64,000 nucleotides of DNA from Ahniella affigens. GTDB lineage: Bacteria > Pseudomonadota > Gammaproteobacteria > Xanthomonadales > Ahniellaceae. Of this stretch, positions 1 to 7,078 are shown piece after piece (position 1 is the first letter of the stretch; each line of letters begins with the position of its first letter). Location: positions 4,640,501-4,704,500 of the forward strand of contig NZ_CP027860.1 of the NCBI RefSeq assembly GCF_003015185.1. Direction: 5' to 3'. A program made the translations under genes and the position numbers. The notes below the pieces were generated by a model. The model saw nothing but the letters and a program-made list of their open reading frames with translations, was not told the origin of the DNA and made no database searches.

Positions 1-445
1 CATGCACCTGATTGAGCTGCGACATCGACACATAGGCCCGCTCGGGCGTGCCGGCGAACACCACGTCGGCGGGCTCGTCGCCAGTCAGAATCGTGCGGAT
101 CACGCGGCCGGCGTTCAAGTCGACGATGCTGATCGAGTCCGACAGATGATTGATGACCCACGCCTCATTGGCTGTGCGAAAGCGCACGCTGACCGGCTCC
201 ACGCCGACGCGGACAGTGCCGGCAGCACTGAGGTTGCCACCGGCGTCGACCGTAAAGATCTGCAGACGCTGGTCAGCAGTATTGACCGCCAGCAGCCGGG
301 TCTGATCGGGGCTCAGGTCGAGCGGATGGACGTGCGGAGATTCCCAATTGAGCCAGGCGTTTTGCGCGAAGGCGGCTGAGGTCGTGAGAAGCATCGCCAG
401 GGCGACAAGACCAGCGGTGGTTCGGGATGAATTCGGGCGCTTCAT
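1..445 (-). CDS. Secreted YncE/YVTN-type beta-propeller protein, C-terminus beyond left edge
   Basis: The reading frame starts at 445 and runs leftwards off the window with no stop, so only about 148 N-terminal residues are seen. Residues 1-27 form a Sec signal peptide (MKRPN..., cleavage after AFA). The mature part has repeated propeller-blade phrases: 'HPLDLSPDQTRLLAVNT', 'VEPVSVRFRTANEAWVIN', 'DSISIVDLNAGRVI' and 'GDEPADVVFAGTPERAYVS'. These are the signature of YVTN/YncE-like seven-bladed propellers in the periplasm or at the cell surface. A purine-rich site (agggagac) precedes the ATG. The gene lies 15 bp downstream of the Spy-like gene on the same strand and is probably co-transcribed with it. 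Ligand and function are unknown; a cytochrome-type C-terminal domain cannot be excluded because the end is missing. Confidence 0.75.
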   Translation of the reverse strand, partial: MKRPNSSRTTAGLVALAMLLTTSAAFAQNAWLNWESPHVHPLDLSPDQTRLLAVNTADQRLQIFTVDAGGNLSAAGTVRVGVEPVSVRFRTANEAWVINHLSDSISIVDLNAGRVIRTILTGDEPADVVFAGTPERAYVSMSQLNQVH

Positions 446-460
446 GGTGAGTCTCCCTGT

Positions 461-889
461 TTATCGCGCTGCGGGCGCGGCCGGCGTTTGCGCTGCGGGA
501 CCGCGGTCCGGACACTGGCCGTCGGCTCGCAGGCTGGCGCCTGCGGAACGCCGCCCAGCGCGCATTTGTTCGAAGCGTTGCAGCTGGTCCGGATTCAGGA
601 TTTTTGCAAGTTCGCCCCGGAACTGCTCCTGCAAAGCCCGCTCGGCTCGCATTTGTTCACGATGCAATCGAAACAGGGCCAAATGTTGTTGCTCGGATAA
701 CGCGTCGACCTTGGCCAGCGCCTCACCCTGGAGATCCAGCATTTGGCCAAGGTCCGGCGGTGGACCGGGCGGTTGATTCTGGCCACGACCGGGGCCAGGC
801 TCTGGCCCGGCCATACCTCGTGGCGGCAGTGCCGCAGCAGTACTGAGCAGCATGGCACTCAGCAGGATGACAGTGAGTTTGAGTTTCAT
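461..889 (-). CDS. Small exported Spy/CpxP-like (periplasmic heavy-metal-sensor type) protein
   Basis: 142 residues. Residues 1-20 are a clear signal peptide (MKLKLTVILLSAMLLSTAAA), followed by a Pro/Gly-rich linker. A helical, charged segment (about 45-110) contains 'LSEQQHLALFRLHREQMRAE' and 'ILNPDQLQRFEQM'. The spacing of 'L..qQ..L' and 'Lt.dQ..r' motifs resembles the Spy/CpxP/CnrX-like LTxxQ family of periplasmic chaperones and metal-stress sensors. The C-terminus is low-complexity Ala/Pro. It is transcribed away from the ECF sigma gene, with about 240 bp of shared upstream DNA; sigma/anti-sigma systems of envelope stress are often paired with such proteins. The family assignment is by pattern only. 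A good Shine-Dalgarno (agggagac) precedes the ATG at 889. Confidence 0.6.
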   Translation of the reverse strand: MKLKLTVILLSAMLLSTAAALPPRGMAGPEPGPGRGQNQPPGPPPDLGQMLDLQGEALAKVDALSEQQHLALFRLHREQMRAERALQEQFRGELAKILNPDQLQRFEQMRAGRRSAGASLRADGQCPDRGPAAQTPAAPAAR

Positions 890-1138
890 GGCGTCTCCCT
901 CGGTGGTTAGGCCCGTTGCATCGGGTCAGAACCTGGTGCCGGGCCGCATCTGCGGGGAATTTGGCCAGCACCGAGGTTCTGATGGCTGGCACGTTACGGC
1001 GCAAATTTGCAGAGGCCCTGGACAAACCGTGGAGAAATTGGGGAGAAACGAGCAGCGCCGGGTCTATGCCGTTCGATCTACAACAACGGCCTAAACCTAT
1101 TCACGCACTCGGGCATCGAATGGGGCATGATTCTCGCA

Positions 1139-1711
1139 ATGAGCCACCACGACAGCTTCGATTCCTTCACCCCGGCGTTTACCGACGGTGCGGATACGTC
1201 GCTCATCAAGAAAGCCGTGGGCGGTGACCGGCATGCATTTGAACGCCTGTACCGCCGCCATTCCGGGCGAGTGTTTGCCGTGATCCTGCGGCTGGTGGGC
1301 CAGGATCAGGCGCGCGCTGAGGACTTGACGCAGGACACCTTTGTCAAAGTCTGGCAGAAGCTGGCTGACTTCCGTTTCGAAAGTGCCTTCTCGACGTGGC
1401 TGCATCGGCTCGCGGTCAACACCGCGCTGATGGCGCTGCGATCTGAGTCGGGTATGCAGGTCGAGGCGGATGGGCTGGAGCAGGTCGCCGACATGCCCAT
1501 GCCGGAAACACTGAAGCCGGAGCATCGAGTCGATCTCGAAGTACTGATCGGCAAGCTGCCACCTCGGGCACGCGCGGTATTGGTACTGCACGATGTCGAA
1601 GGCTGGAAGCACGAGGAGATTGGTGCCGAGCTCGGCATTGCGGTGGGCTCCTGCAAAGCCCATCTGCATCGCGCCCGGCAGTTGCTCAGCAAGTGGCTGG
1701 GCAACCCATGA
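1139..1711 (+). CDS. ECF-type RNA polymerase sigma-70 factor
   Basis: 190 residues from the ATG at 1139 (an in-frame ATG at 1127 would add four residues; longer extensions read through non-conserved DNA). The sigma-2 region includes 'DRHAFERLYRRHSGRVFAV' and the core-binding/-10 helix 'EDLTQDTFVKVWQKL'. The sigma-4 region is 'LPPRARAVLVLHDVEGWKHE' with the helix-turn-helix 'EIGAELGIAVGSCKAHLHRA'. It would redirect RNA polymerase to a small regulon, usually envelope-stress related. The next gene (54 bp on) encodes a one-TM protein of anti-sigma layout and the third a DUF4097 protein, so this is likely a sigma/anti-sigma operon. Autoregulation is typical of ECF factors, but no promoter was identified with confidence. 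Confidence 0.88.
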   Translation: MSHHDSFDSFTPAFTDGADTSLIKKAVGGDRHAFERLYRRHSGRVFAVILRLVGQDQARAEDLTQDTFVKVWQKLADFRFESAFSTWLHRLAVNTALMALRSESGMQVEADGLEQVADMPMPETLKPEHRVDLEVLIGKLPPRARAVLVLHDVEGWKHEEIGAELGIAVGSCKAHLHRARQLLSKWLGNP

Positions 1712-1765
1712 CGATTCAACCACTGACTGCCCAGGACGGCGGCACGCTGATTGGAGTAAGCACCC

Positions 1766-2278
1766 ATGGATGAACTGGAATATCGACGCCTGCTGAAAAA
1801 GCTGCCCGAGCGGATCGAGCCACAACGCGATCTGTGGTCCGGCATCGAAGCGCGCCTCGTCGACCCGGCGAAGCGCCCGCTGGCGAGACAGCCGTTTCCG
1901 TTTGCGATTGCTGCGTCCTTGCTGACCGCAGTGCTGCTTGGTGCATGGGTGCTCGGCCAATCGGGTGTCAGTAATCAGACGCCCGAGACCGCTAACGCCA
2001 GCCTGGCGCAAACCAATCTGCCCAATCTGGTGCGGGCGCGGCAGGCGATGATGCTGGAGTCGGCGGCAGCCTGGAATGAAATCAGCAGCCACGATGAGCG
2101 GACGCTGATGCAATCGGCCAACCCGGAAGTGTTCGCTGCATGGCTGGAGCTTGACGGCGCCGAAACCGAACTCGAGGCCGCGCTGAAAAGCGCCCCGCAA
2201 GCCGAATTTCTGCTGGTTCGCCTGAAACATGTCGAACTGGAAAAACTCAAACTGGCGCGCCTCGCTGCCAGCGTCTGA
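1766..2278 (+). CDS. Putative anti-sigma factor / single-TM regulatory protein
   Basis: 170 residues. A charged cytosolic N-terminus (about 1-43: 'LEYRRLLKKLPERIEPQRDL') is followed by one transmembrane helix near residues 44-64 (FAIAASLLTAVLLGAWVLG). The extracytoplasmic C-terminus is helical and rich in Glu and Leu ('LDGAETELEAALKSAPQAEF'). Position between an ECF sigma gene and an exported DUF4097 protein, together with this topology, is the usual arrangement for an anti-sigma factor, but there is no HxxxCxxC zinc motif, so the role is inferred. A GGAG sits about 8 bp before the ATG. The stop is 18 bp before the next start, so co-transcription is nearly certain. Confidence 0.6.
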   Translation: MDELEYRRLLKKLPERIEPQRDLWSGIEARLVDPAKRPLARQPFPFAIAASLLTAVLLGAWVLGQSGVSNQTPETANASLAQTNLPNLVRARQAMMLESAAAWNEISSHDERTLMQSANPEVFAAWLELDGAETELEAALKSAPQAEFLLVRLKHVELEKLKLARLAASV

Positions 2279-2296
2279 TCCAACAAGGAGCCTCAC

Positions 2297-3217
2297 ATGA
2301 ACGGACTTTCGAAATCCCTGCTGCTCAGCCTGATCAGCACCTCTGCGTTTGCCGCGACCCCCATTGCCAGCACGGTCAAGCCTCTGAATGCCGAGGGCGT
2401 ATTGGAAGTGTCCAATGTTTCCGGAGCGATCACCGTGACCGCTTGGGATCGCAACGAAGTGAGCTATTCCGGCTCGCTGGGCGAAGGCTCTGAGCTGAAG
2501 GTCAGCGGCACAGCGGATCGTCTGGTGCTGGAAGTCGAAACGAAAGAAGGCAAAGGCGGCGGCAGTGGCTGGTTCAGCTGGGGCGGCTGGTCGGGCAATG
2601 GCCCGAAGGAGCCGACGACGCTGACCATTCAGGTGCCGCGCGCGGCCGGCCTGGATTTGTCGGCCGTGAGTGCGAGCATTGATGTCCGCGGATTGGTCAG
2701 CACCCAAGATATCGACGCCGAGTCCGTGAGTGGCAATGTCCGCGTCGAATCGCAGGCGGGCGAGATTGACCTGAGCTCGGTGTCGGGCGACATCGTGTTT
2801 CGCGGCAAGGCCACGTCGGCCGAGCTCGGCACCGTGTCCGGCGACGTCGAAGTCAGCGATGTGATGGGTGATGTGTCGGCGGACTCGGTCAGCGGCGATG
2901 TGTTGGTCCGCGGCAGCGCGATCAGCCGGTTCGAGGGCAGCACCGTGTCTGGCAATCTGCAACTCGACGGCTCACTCGCACCAAATGCGAATGTCAGCAT
3001 GGAATCGGTCAGCGGCGACCTGAGCCTGTTGCTGCCAGCCGACACGTCGGCACGCGTCAATGGCGAGAGCTTCTCGGGCTCGGTCAGCGCCGATTTCCCG
3101 GTGAATGTGCAGGACGAAGACGGCCCGGGCAAAACTTTCTCGGGTGAGTTTGGCGGCGGCAATGCCCGGATCGATCTGGAATCGTTCAGCGGCGACATCG
3201 AGCTGCGCCGGAAGTAA
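2297..3217 (+). CDS. Exported DUF4097-type beta-strand repeat protein
   Basis: 306 residues with a signal peptide at 1-20 (MNGLSKSLLLSLISTSAFAA). The mature chain is a ladder of short beta repeats built on 'VSG': 'LEVSNVSGAITVTAWDRNEV', 'IDVRGLVSTQDIDAESVSGN', 'IDLSSVSGDIVFRG', 'ADSVSGDVLVRG', 'MESVSGDLSLLLP' and 'DLESFSGDIELRRK' at the C-terminus. This is the DUF4097 (DUF4098-like) adhesin/beta-helix family, commonly encoded with ECF sigma/anti-sigma pairs. A strong ribosome site (aaggag) lies 7 bp before the ATG. It is probably periplasmic or surface-exposed; the molecular function of the family is not established. Third gene of the sigma operon. Confidence 0.82.
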   Translation: MNGLSKSLLLSLISTSAFAATPIASTVKPLNAEGVLEVSNVSGAITVTAWDRNEVSYSGSLGEGSELKVSGTADRLVLEVETKEGKGGGSGWFSWGGWSGNGPKEPTTLTIQVPRAAGLDLSAVSASIDVRGLVSTQDIDAESVSGNVRVESQAGEIDLSSVSGDIVFRGKATSAELGTVSGDVEVSDVMGDVSADSVSGDVLVRGSAISRFEGSTVSGNLQLDGSLAPNANVSMESVSGDLSLLLPADTSARVNGESFSGSVSADFPVNVQDEDGPGKTFSGEFGGGNARIDLESFSGDIELRRK

Positions 3218-3250
3218 TTGCAAGCGGACCGTTCAGAGATATTTGCAGGG

Positions 3251-3398
3251 GCAGCCACGTGTGGCTGCCCGGATTCGGCACAACGGCGCAGCCACGTGTG
3301 GCTGCCCAGATTCGGCACAACGGCGCAGCCACGTGTGGCTGCCCGGATTCGGCGCAACGGCGCAGACACGTGTGGCTGCCTGGGTTCGGGTTCCAAAT
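3251..3398 (+). repeat. Four tandem 37-bp palindromic (REP-like) repeats
   Basis: Four consecutive units start at 3251, 3288, 3325 and 3362, each 37 bp. Each begins with the near-perfect inverted repeat GCAGCCACGTGTGGCTGC, containing CACGTG, followed by a spacer 'ccggattcggcacaacggc' with 1-3 differences. The last unit is the most diverged. They fill the intergenic space after the DUF4097 gene, between it and the convergent oligomer-hydrolase gene. Each can form a stem-loop on either strand. Confidence 0.9.
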
Positions 3399-3416
3399 TG
3401 ATTCGTCGCACGCCGC

Positions 3417-3438
3417 GGGCAGACACCGGGGTCTGCCC
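3417..3438. terminator. Stem-loop between convergent genes (REP-like, possible bidirectional terminator)
   Basis: GGGCAGAC at 3417-3424 pairs exactly with GTCTGCCC at 3431-3438 around a 6-nt loop. It lies just after the 37-bp repeat array and before the stop of the minus-strand hydrolase gene at 3498. There is no long T-run, so it may simply be another palindromic repeat of the family. Confidence 0.5.
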
Positions 3439-3497
3439 CTACGGGTTATGACGGCAGCCGGTTCAACGGCCGCGGATTTGGCTCGCGTTGGTGCGCG

Positions 3498-5267
3498 CTA
3501 GCGGTCGGTCGGAAACGCCCCGCCATCCAGATATGCCCGCATCGCATCCATGGCCTGATGGGCCTCGGGCAACAGCGGCTTCGCTTTGCCAGCCATGACC
3601 GGCAGCGCGAGAAAGGCGTCGAAGTGCTGGGCATTCGGCACGCGCCAGAAGGCCAGATTCGCCACCCCCCGCGTCCGCGCTGCCGCGACATAAGGGGCGC
3701 TGGTGAACGCAATGGGGATCAGGGCATCCTGCTCACCGTGCACGATCAAGGTGGGCACTTTCGGTCGGGCAGTCGCGCGGATGCTTTGCAGACTCTGTTG
3801 CAGCACCAAGCCTTGCGCCTCGCGCATCCCCTCGTGGCGCAGGCGATGCAGGCACAGCAATCCGGGCAGATTGGGGTCATCGCCGGTGGCCAGGCCATCG
3901 ATGATCTGCACCCCCGCCGACGGCGCGAGACCTGACGCATCGGACCACCACAATGCCTGCTCCGCCGGGGTCACCGCTCGGGGTTGGCCGGACGCATCGA
4001 GCACGGCAAAGCGATAGTCGCAGACGGGCGCATCCACGCCCGCCCGCGCATAGGTCTGCGCATACGCTGCCAGCACGCTGCGCCATAGATCAAACGCGAG
4101 ATTCATGCCGGCCCAATGCATGGCCTCCGCACTGAATCCGAAGGCGTTCAGTCGTTCGGTCGCCGAAGCGGCCTGGGCGGCGATGTCATCCCCACTGATC
4201 CACCCAAGTTGCCGGAGAGACCGACAACGCTGTTCGGCCTTCGGCTTCCAGGCGGCATCAGGCAGGAACGCCGGGGCATCGCCTTGAAGCAATGCGCAGG
4301 GCTGCAAGATCGCGGCCTCCAGCGCGTAATCGAACAGCGCGGGCTGCTCGGCGATCTGCACGTTTGGCGCGGCGGCCACAACCGCATCGAGCAAGCCGTC
4401 CTGATCCTGCTCACCCGCTCGCAACACCGCGGCTGCGCCGTTGGACAAGCCGAATGCCACGACCCGCGTGTTGCGGCGATCAAAACCGCCATGGTCCGGA
4501 AAGGCTTGATTCAGAGCGTCCAGACCGAACTGCGCCGCCTGCAGCACATGCTGGCCCCAGTCGGCTTCCGGCAAGTCTTGCGAGTGCGCATGCTTGATTG
4601 CAACCAGGTCACTCGCCGTGGCGACAGGACGAAACACGTTCGCAGCCGCATCGCTCACGGTACCGTCCACCGCCGTCCCTTGCCCAGTCCGGGGATTGAA
4701 CCAATCGGTGCCCGCGCCTTTGTCGGTATACACCACCGCGCAACCACGACGCAGTGCGTAGTCGCCCACCGAACCGATCGCGCCATAAATGCCGCGCGAT
4801 CCGGAAGACGCCGTCACAATCAAACAAGGCGTATCGGCGTTGAAGTTGTCGGGAATCTGCGCGAGCACCCGGTGTGGAAAGCGCGCACCGGCAACGGTGC
4901 GCAGGCTCGCAAACTCGCGCCCCGGGACAACCGGGATCGCCGTCACGGTGCCCACCAGATCGACAATGCCCCGCCAGCTCGCGTAGATCGCGCGCTTCCG
5001 AAGCTCGGCCGCCGTCGGTGCGGCCGGATCGGCTAGGGCCGGCACCGCTCCGAGTAAGCCGGAACGACCAAGGCCGGCAGTCAGCAGATCGTCGTGGTCG
5101 CGGTGCGTGGTTACCAACATCGGTGTCGCCTCAGATTGCGTCGCCTCAGACTGGGGGACGGTTTGGGTCGGTGTCATGGCACAGCCGATCAGCACCAGAG
5201 GCAGCATGCCGGCAGACGCCGCCCGCAGCGTGTTCAACAACAGGATTCGCATGGGATTCGGAGCCAT
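3498..5267 (-). CDS. Lipoprotein D-(-)-3-hydroxybutyrate oligomer hydrolase
   Basis: 589 residues. An N-terminal lipoprotein signal ends in the lipobox LIGC (Cys about 29), preceded by MRILLLN; the start could also be the ATG five codons later. The body matches the 3HB-oligomer hydrolase family: 'TASSGSRGIYGAIGSVGDYA', 'VVYTDKGAGTDWFNP', the serine nucleophile in 'VAFGLSNGAAAVLRA' (Ser about 274, G-x-S-x-G), and near the end 'VPTLIVHGEQDALIPIAFTS' and 'NAQHFDAF', placing the Asp and His of an alpha/beta-hydrolase triad. It would split 3HB dimers and oligomers released by PHB depolymerase into monomers. Family members can be intracellular or exported; the lipobox argues for outer-membrane or periplasmic anchoring here. 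It is divergent from 3HB dehydrogenase, and a shared 195-bp promoter region holds a 14-bp palindrome. Confidence 0.85.
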   Translation of the reverse strand: MAPNPMRILLLNTLRAASAGMLPLVLIGCAMTPTQTVPQSEATQSEATPMLVTTHRDHDDLLTAGLGRSGLLGAVPALADPAAPTAAELRKRAIYASWRGIVDLVGTVTAIPVVPGREFASLRTVAGARFPHRVLAQIPDNFNADTPCLIVTASSGSRGIYGAIGSVGDYALRRGCAVVYTDKGAGTDWFNPRTGQGTAVDGTVSDAAANVFRPVATASDLVAIKHAHSQDLPEADWGQHVLQAAQFGLDALNQAFPDHGGFDRRNTRVVAFGLSNGAAAVLRAGEQDQDGLLDAVVAAAPNVQIAEQPALFDYALEAAILQPCALLQGDAPAFLPDAAWKPKAEQRCRSLRQLGWISGDDIAAQAASATERLNAFGFSAEAMHWAGMNLAFDLWRSVLAAYAQTYARAGVDAPVCDYRFAVLDASGQPRAVTPAEQALWWSDASGLAPSAGVQIIDGLATGDDPNLPGLLCLHRLRHEGMREAQGLVLQQSLQSIRATARPKVPTLIVHGEQDALIPIAFTSAPYVAAARTRGVANLAFWRVPNAQHFDAFLALPVMAGKAKPLLPEAHQAMDAMRAYLDGGAFPTDR

Positions 5268-5349
5268 TCATGGATGGAGGGGAGCATTGCAGGAATCGGG
5301 CACAGTCGCCCAGCGTTGAGGATGGCCGCCACGTTCGCCCATTGGCAAT

Positions 5350-5363
5350 TGGACCTAGGTCCA
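5350..5363. promoter_or_regulatory. Candidate operator: 14-bp perfect palindrome in divergent promoter
   Basis: TGGACCTAGGTCCA is perfectly self-complementary and sits between the divergent 3HB-oligomer hydrolase (start 5267) and 3HB dehydrogenase (start 5463) genes. A related sequence, TTGGTCTAGGTGC, lies at 5395-5407. The response regulator co-transcribed with the dehydrogenase is a possible ligand, but this is inference. Confidence 0.4.
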
Positions 5364-5462
5364 GGTCTGTCGCCAAAGGCCCAGTGCTAGCCTCTTGGTC
5401 TAGGTGCGGCGGACGTCCAGGATCGTTCGCAGCTAAATGCTCAGCATTCGGAGAACCCATCC

Positions 5463-6257
5463 ATGAATCAACCGCCATTATTGGGCCAACGCGCCTTGGT
5501 GACCGGATCCAGTTCCGGCATTGGCCTGGCTATTGCCAGAGCGTTGCTGGAGGCAGGCGCCGAAGTTTGGGTCCATGGCCTCGCGAGCCCGGCCGAAGTC
5601 GATGCGTTGCTGCACGACTTGCGCCTGGTGGGTCCGGCCCATTTTGTCGGGGGCGATCTCAGTGATCCCGCTGCCATTGTCGGCATGATCGAGGCTTGCC
5701 CGCCGCTCGATATTCTCGTCAACAACGCGGGCATTCAGTTCACGGCGCCGATTGGCGAGATGCCGGCGGCCCAGTGGGACCGGATCCTCGCGATCAACTT
5801 GAGCGCCGCGTTTCACACAATGCGTTTGACGATGCCTGGCATGGGGCAGCGCGGCTATGGGCGCGTGATCAATATTGCATCGGTGCACGGGCTGGTCGCA
5901 TCGATCCACAAGTCGCCCTATGTCGCGGCGAAACACGGACTCATCGGCCTGACCAAGGTCGCGGCGCTCGAATACGCGGCGCTTGGGGATCGCGCATCGG
6001 GCGGCATCACCGCTAATTGCATCTGCCCGGGCTGGGTGGAAACGCCTTTGATCGAGCCGCAGATTGCGGCACGAGCGGCCGCCCATGACGGCGATCGCGT
6101 GGCCGGAGTGAAGGCGCTGCTCGCCGAGAAGCAGCCCAGCCAGAGAATGAGCCGCCCGGAAGACATCGCGGCGCTCGTGGTCTTCCTCTGTCGCACCGAA
6201 GCACATAACCTGACGGGAGCAGCCCTACCCGTGGATGGCGCCTGGACGGCACAATGA
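5463..6257 (+). CDS. bdhA: 3-hydroxybutyrate dehydrogenase (SDR family)
   Basis: 264 residues, a classical short-chain dehydrogenase. The cofactor glycine motif is TGSSSGIG (14-21), then NNAG (87-90), with catalytic Ser140, Tyr153 and Lys157 in 'SPYVAAK'. The features 'PGWVETPLIEPQI' and 'LLAEKQPSQRMSRPEDIAAL' are characteristic of bacterial D-3-hydroxybutyrate dehydrogenases, which oxidise 3HB to acetoacetate with NAD+ in the cytosol. A GGAG lies about 10 bp before the ATG. It is flanked by the oligomer hydrolase (divergent) and overlaps the following response regulator gene by 4 bp (ATGA), so the two are co-translated. It supplies the catabolic end of the PHB/3HB pathway in this locus. Confidence 0.9.
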   Translation: MNQPPLLGQRALVTGSSSGIGLAIARALLEAGAEVWVHGLASPAEVDALLHDLRLVGPAHFVGGDLSDPAAIVGMIEACPPLDILVNNAGIQFTAPIGEMPAAQWDRILAINLSAAFHTMRLTMPGMGQRGYGRVINIASVHGLVASIHKSPYVAAKHGLIGLTKVAALEYAALGDRASGGITANCICPGWVETPLIEPQIAARAAAHDGDRVAGVKALLAEKQPSQRMSRPEDIAALVVFLCRTEAHNLTGAALPVDGAWTAQ

Positions 6258-6904
6258 CCCGCATTCTGATTGCCGATGATCATCCCCTGTTCCGCCTCGC
6301 ACTGAAGCAGGCGCTGGGCACGGTGGCGGATGCGGCAGTCCTGTTTGAGGCGGAATCGTTGGCGACCGCCCGGCACGTGTTGGAACGGGAACGGGAGCTC
6401 GATCTGTTGGTATTGGACTTGCACTTGCCCGACAGCCAAGGGTTGATGGGTTTGGCAAGTCTGCGGGCCGAATTTCCGAGCGTGGCGATTGTGATGATCT
6501 CGGCGAGCGAAGACCCGGGCACGATCCGTTCAGCGCTGGCACTCGGCGCGGCGGGCTATATTCCGAAGCGGGCGAGCCTCGATGAACTGGGCCACGCCCT
6601 GACGACCATCCTGAACTGCGAATCGTATGTGCCAGACGATATCCGCCAACAGCTCGACAGCCTGCCCGAGCCGAGTGCCGATGATCGACTGGCGGAGAAA
6701 CTCGCCGCGCTGACACCGCAGCAATTCCGAGTGCTGAGTCTGGTGGCCGATGGCAAGTTGAATAAGCAGATCGCCGATCAGCTGGGCATTCAGGAACGCA
6801 CGATCAAAGCGCATCTGTCGTTGATCTTTCAGAAGCTCGGCGTCAGAAATCGTACGCAGGCATCGGTGCTGCTGAAGTCGCTGCAGCGGCATGAGAGCAG
6901 TTGA
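6254..6904 (+). CDS. NarL/LuxR-family two-component response regulator
   Basis: 216 residues. The receiver domain (1-120) has the acidic pocket 'LIADDHPLF' (Asp8/Asp9), phospho-acceptor Asp55 in 'LLVLDLHLPD', the Ser/Thr switch 'VMISASED' and the Lys in 'YIPKRAS'. The C-terminal LuxR helix-turn-helix (about 148-212) reads 'LTPQQFRVLSLVADGKLNKQ...ERTIKAHLSLIFQKLGVRN'. The start overlaps the bdhA stop (ATGA). The most likely partner is the transporter-fused hybrid kinase encoded convergently at 7079-10384; response regulators of this kind also partner CbrA/ErcS-like kinases. By position it is the candidate local regulator of 3HB/PHB genes. Targets are not shown by sequence. Confidence 0.88.
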   Translation: MTRILIADDHPLFRLALKQALGTVADAAVLFEAESLATARHVLERERELDLLVLDLHLPDSQGLMGLASLRAEFPSVAIVMISASEDPGTIRSALALGAAGYIPKRASLDELGHALTTILNCESYVPDDIRQQLDSLPEPSADDRLAEKLAALTPQQFRVLSLVADGKLNKQIADQLGIQERTIKAHLSLIFQKLGVRNRTQASVLLKSLQRHESS

Positions 6905-6933
6905 GTTGGGCGATGAATACTTCGGCTATTTGA

Positions 6934-6953
6934 AGGCGGGCCGCCCGTTTTTC
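6934..6953 (+). terminator. Probable rho-independent terminator after response regulator
   Basis: A short GC-rich inverted repeat (ggcgggccgcc) followed by gTTTTTcTT, 30 bp after the response-regulator stop. Confidence 0.5.
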
Positions 6954-7027
6954 TTGCGGTTTACTTGCGAAGCAGATGCTTCGTTATGCTGACGACACCG
7001 AACTGCCGCAAGTAGCCCTCTCCCCAG

Positions 7028-7053
7028 CCCTCTCCCACTCGCGTGGTAGAGGG
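7028..7053. repeat. Stem-loop repeat between convergent genes
   Basis: CCCTCTCCCAC (7028-7038) pairs with GTGGTAGAGGG (7043-7053), with one internal mismatch, around the loop TCGC. The wider 'ccctctccccagccctctcccac' wording is a common proteobacterial intergenic repeat. It separates the convergent response regulator and hybrid kinase genes and could terminate either. Confidence 0.55.
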
Positions 7054-7078
7054 AGTAGATCGCCTCCGCAAGATATCC

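Noticed and set aside
1097-2962. 621-residue open frame antisense to the sigma operon
   Set aside because: Composition is typical of an opposite-strand shadow; the plus-strand genes carry recognised domains and good ribosome sites.
3251-3398. CRISPR-like array (four 37-bp units)
   Set aside because: Units abut with no variable spacers and are palindromic along most of their length; no cas genes nearby.
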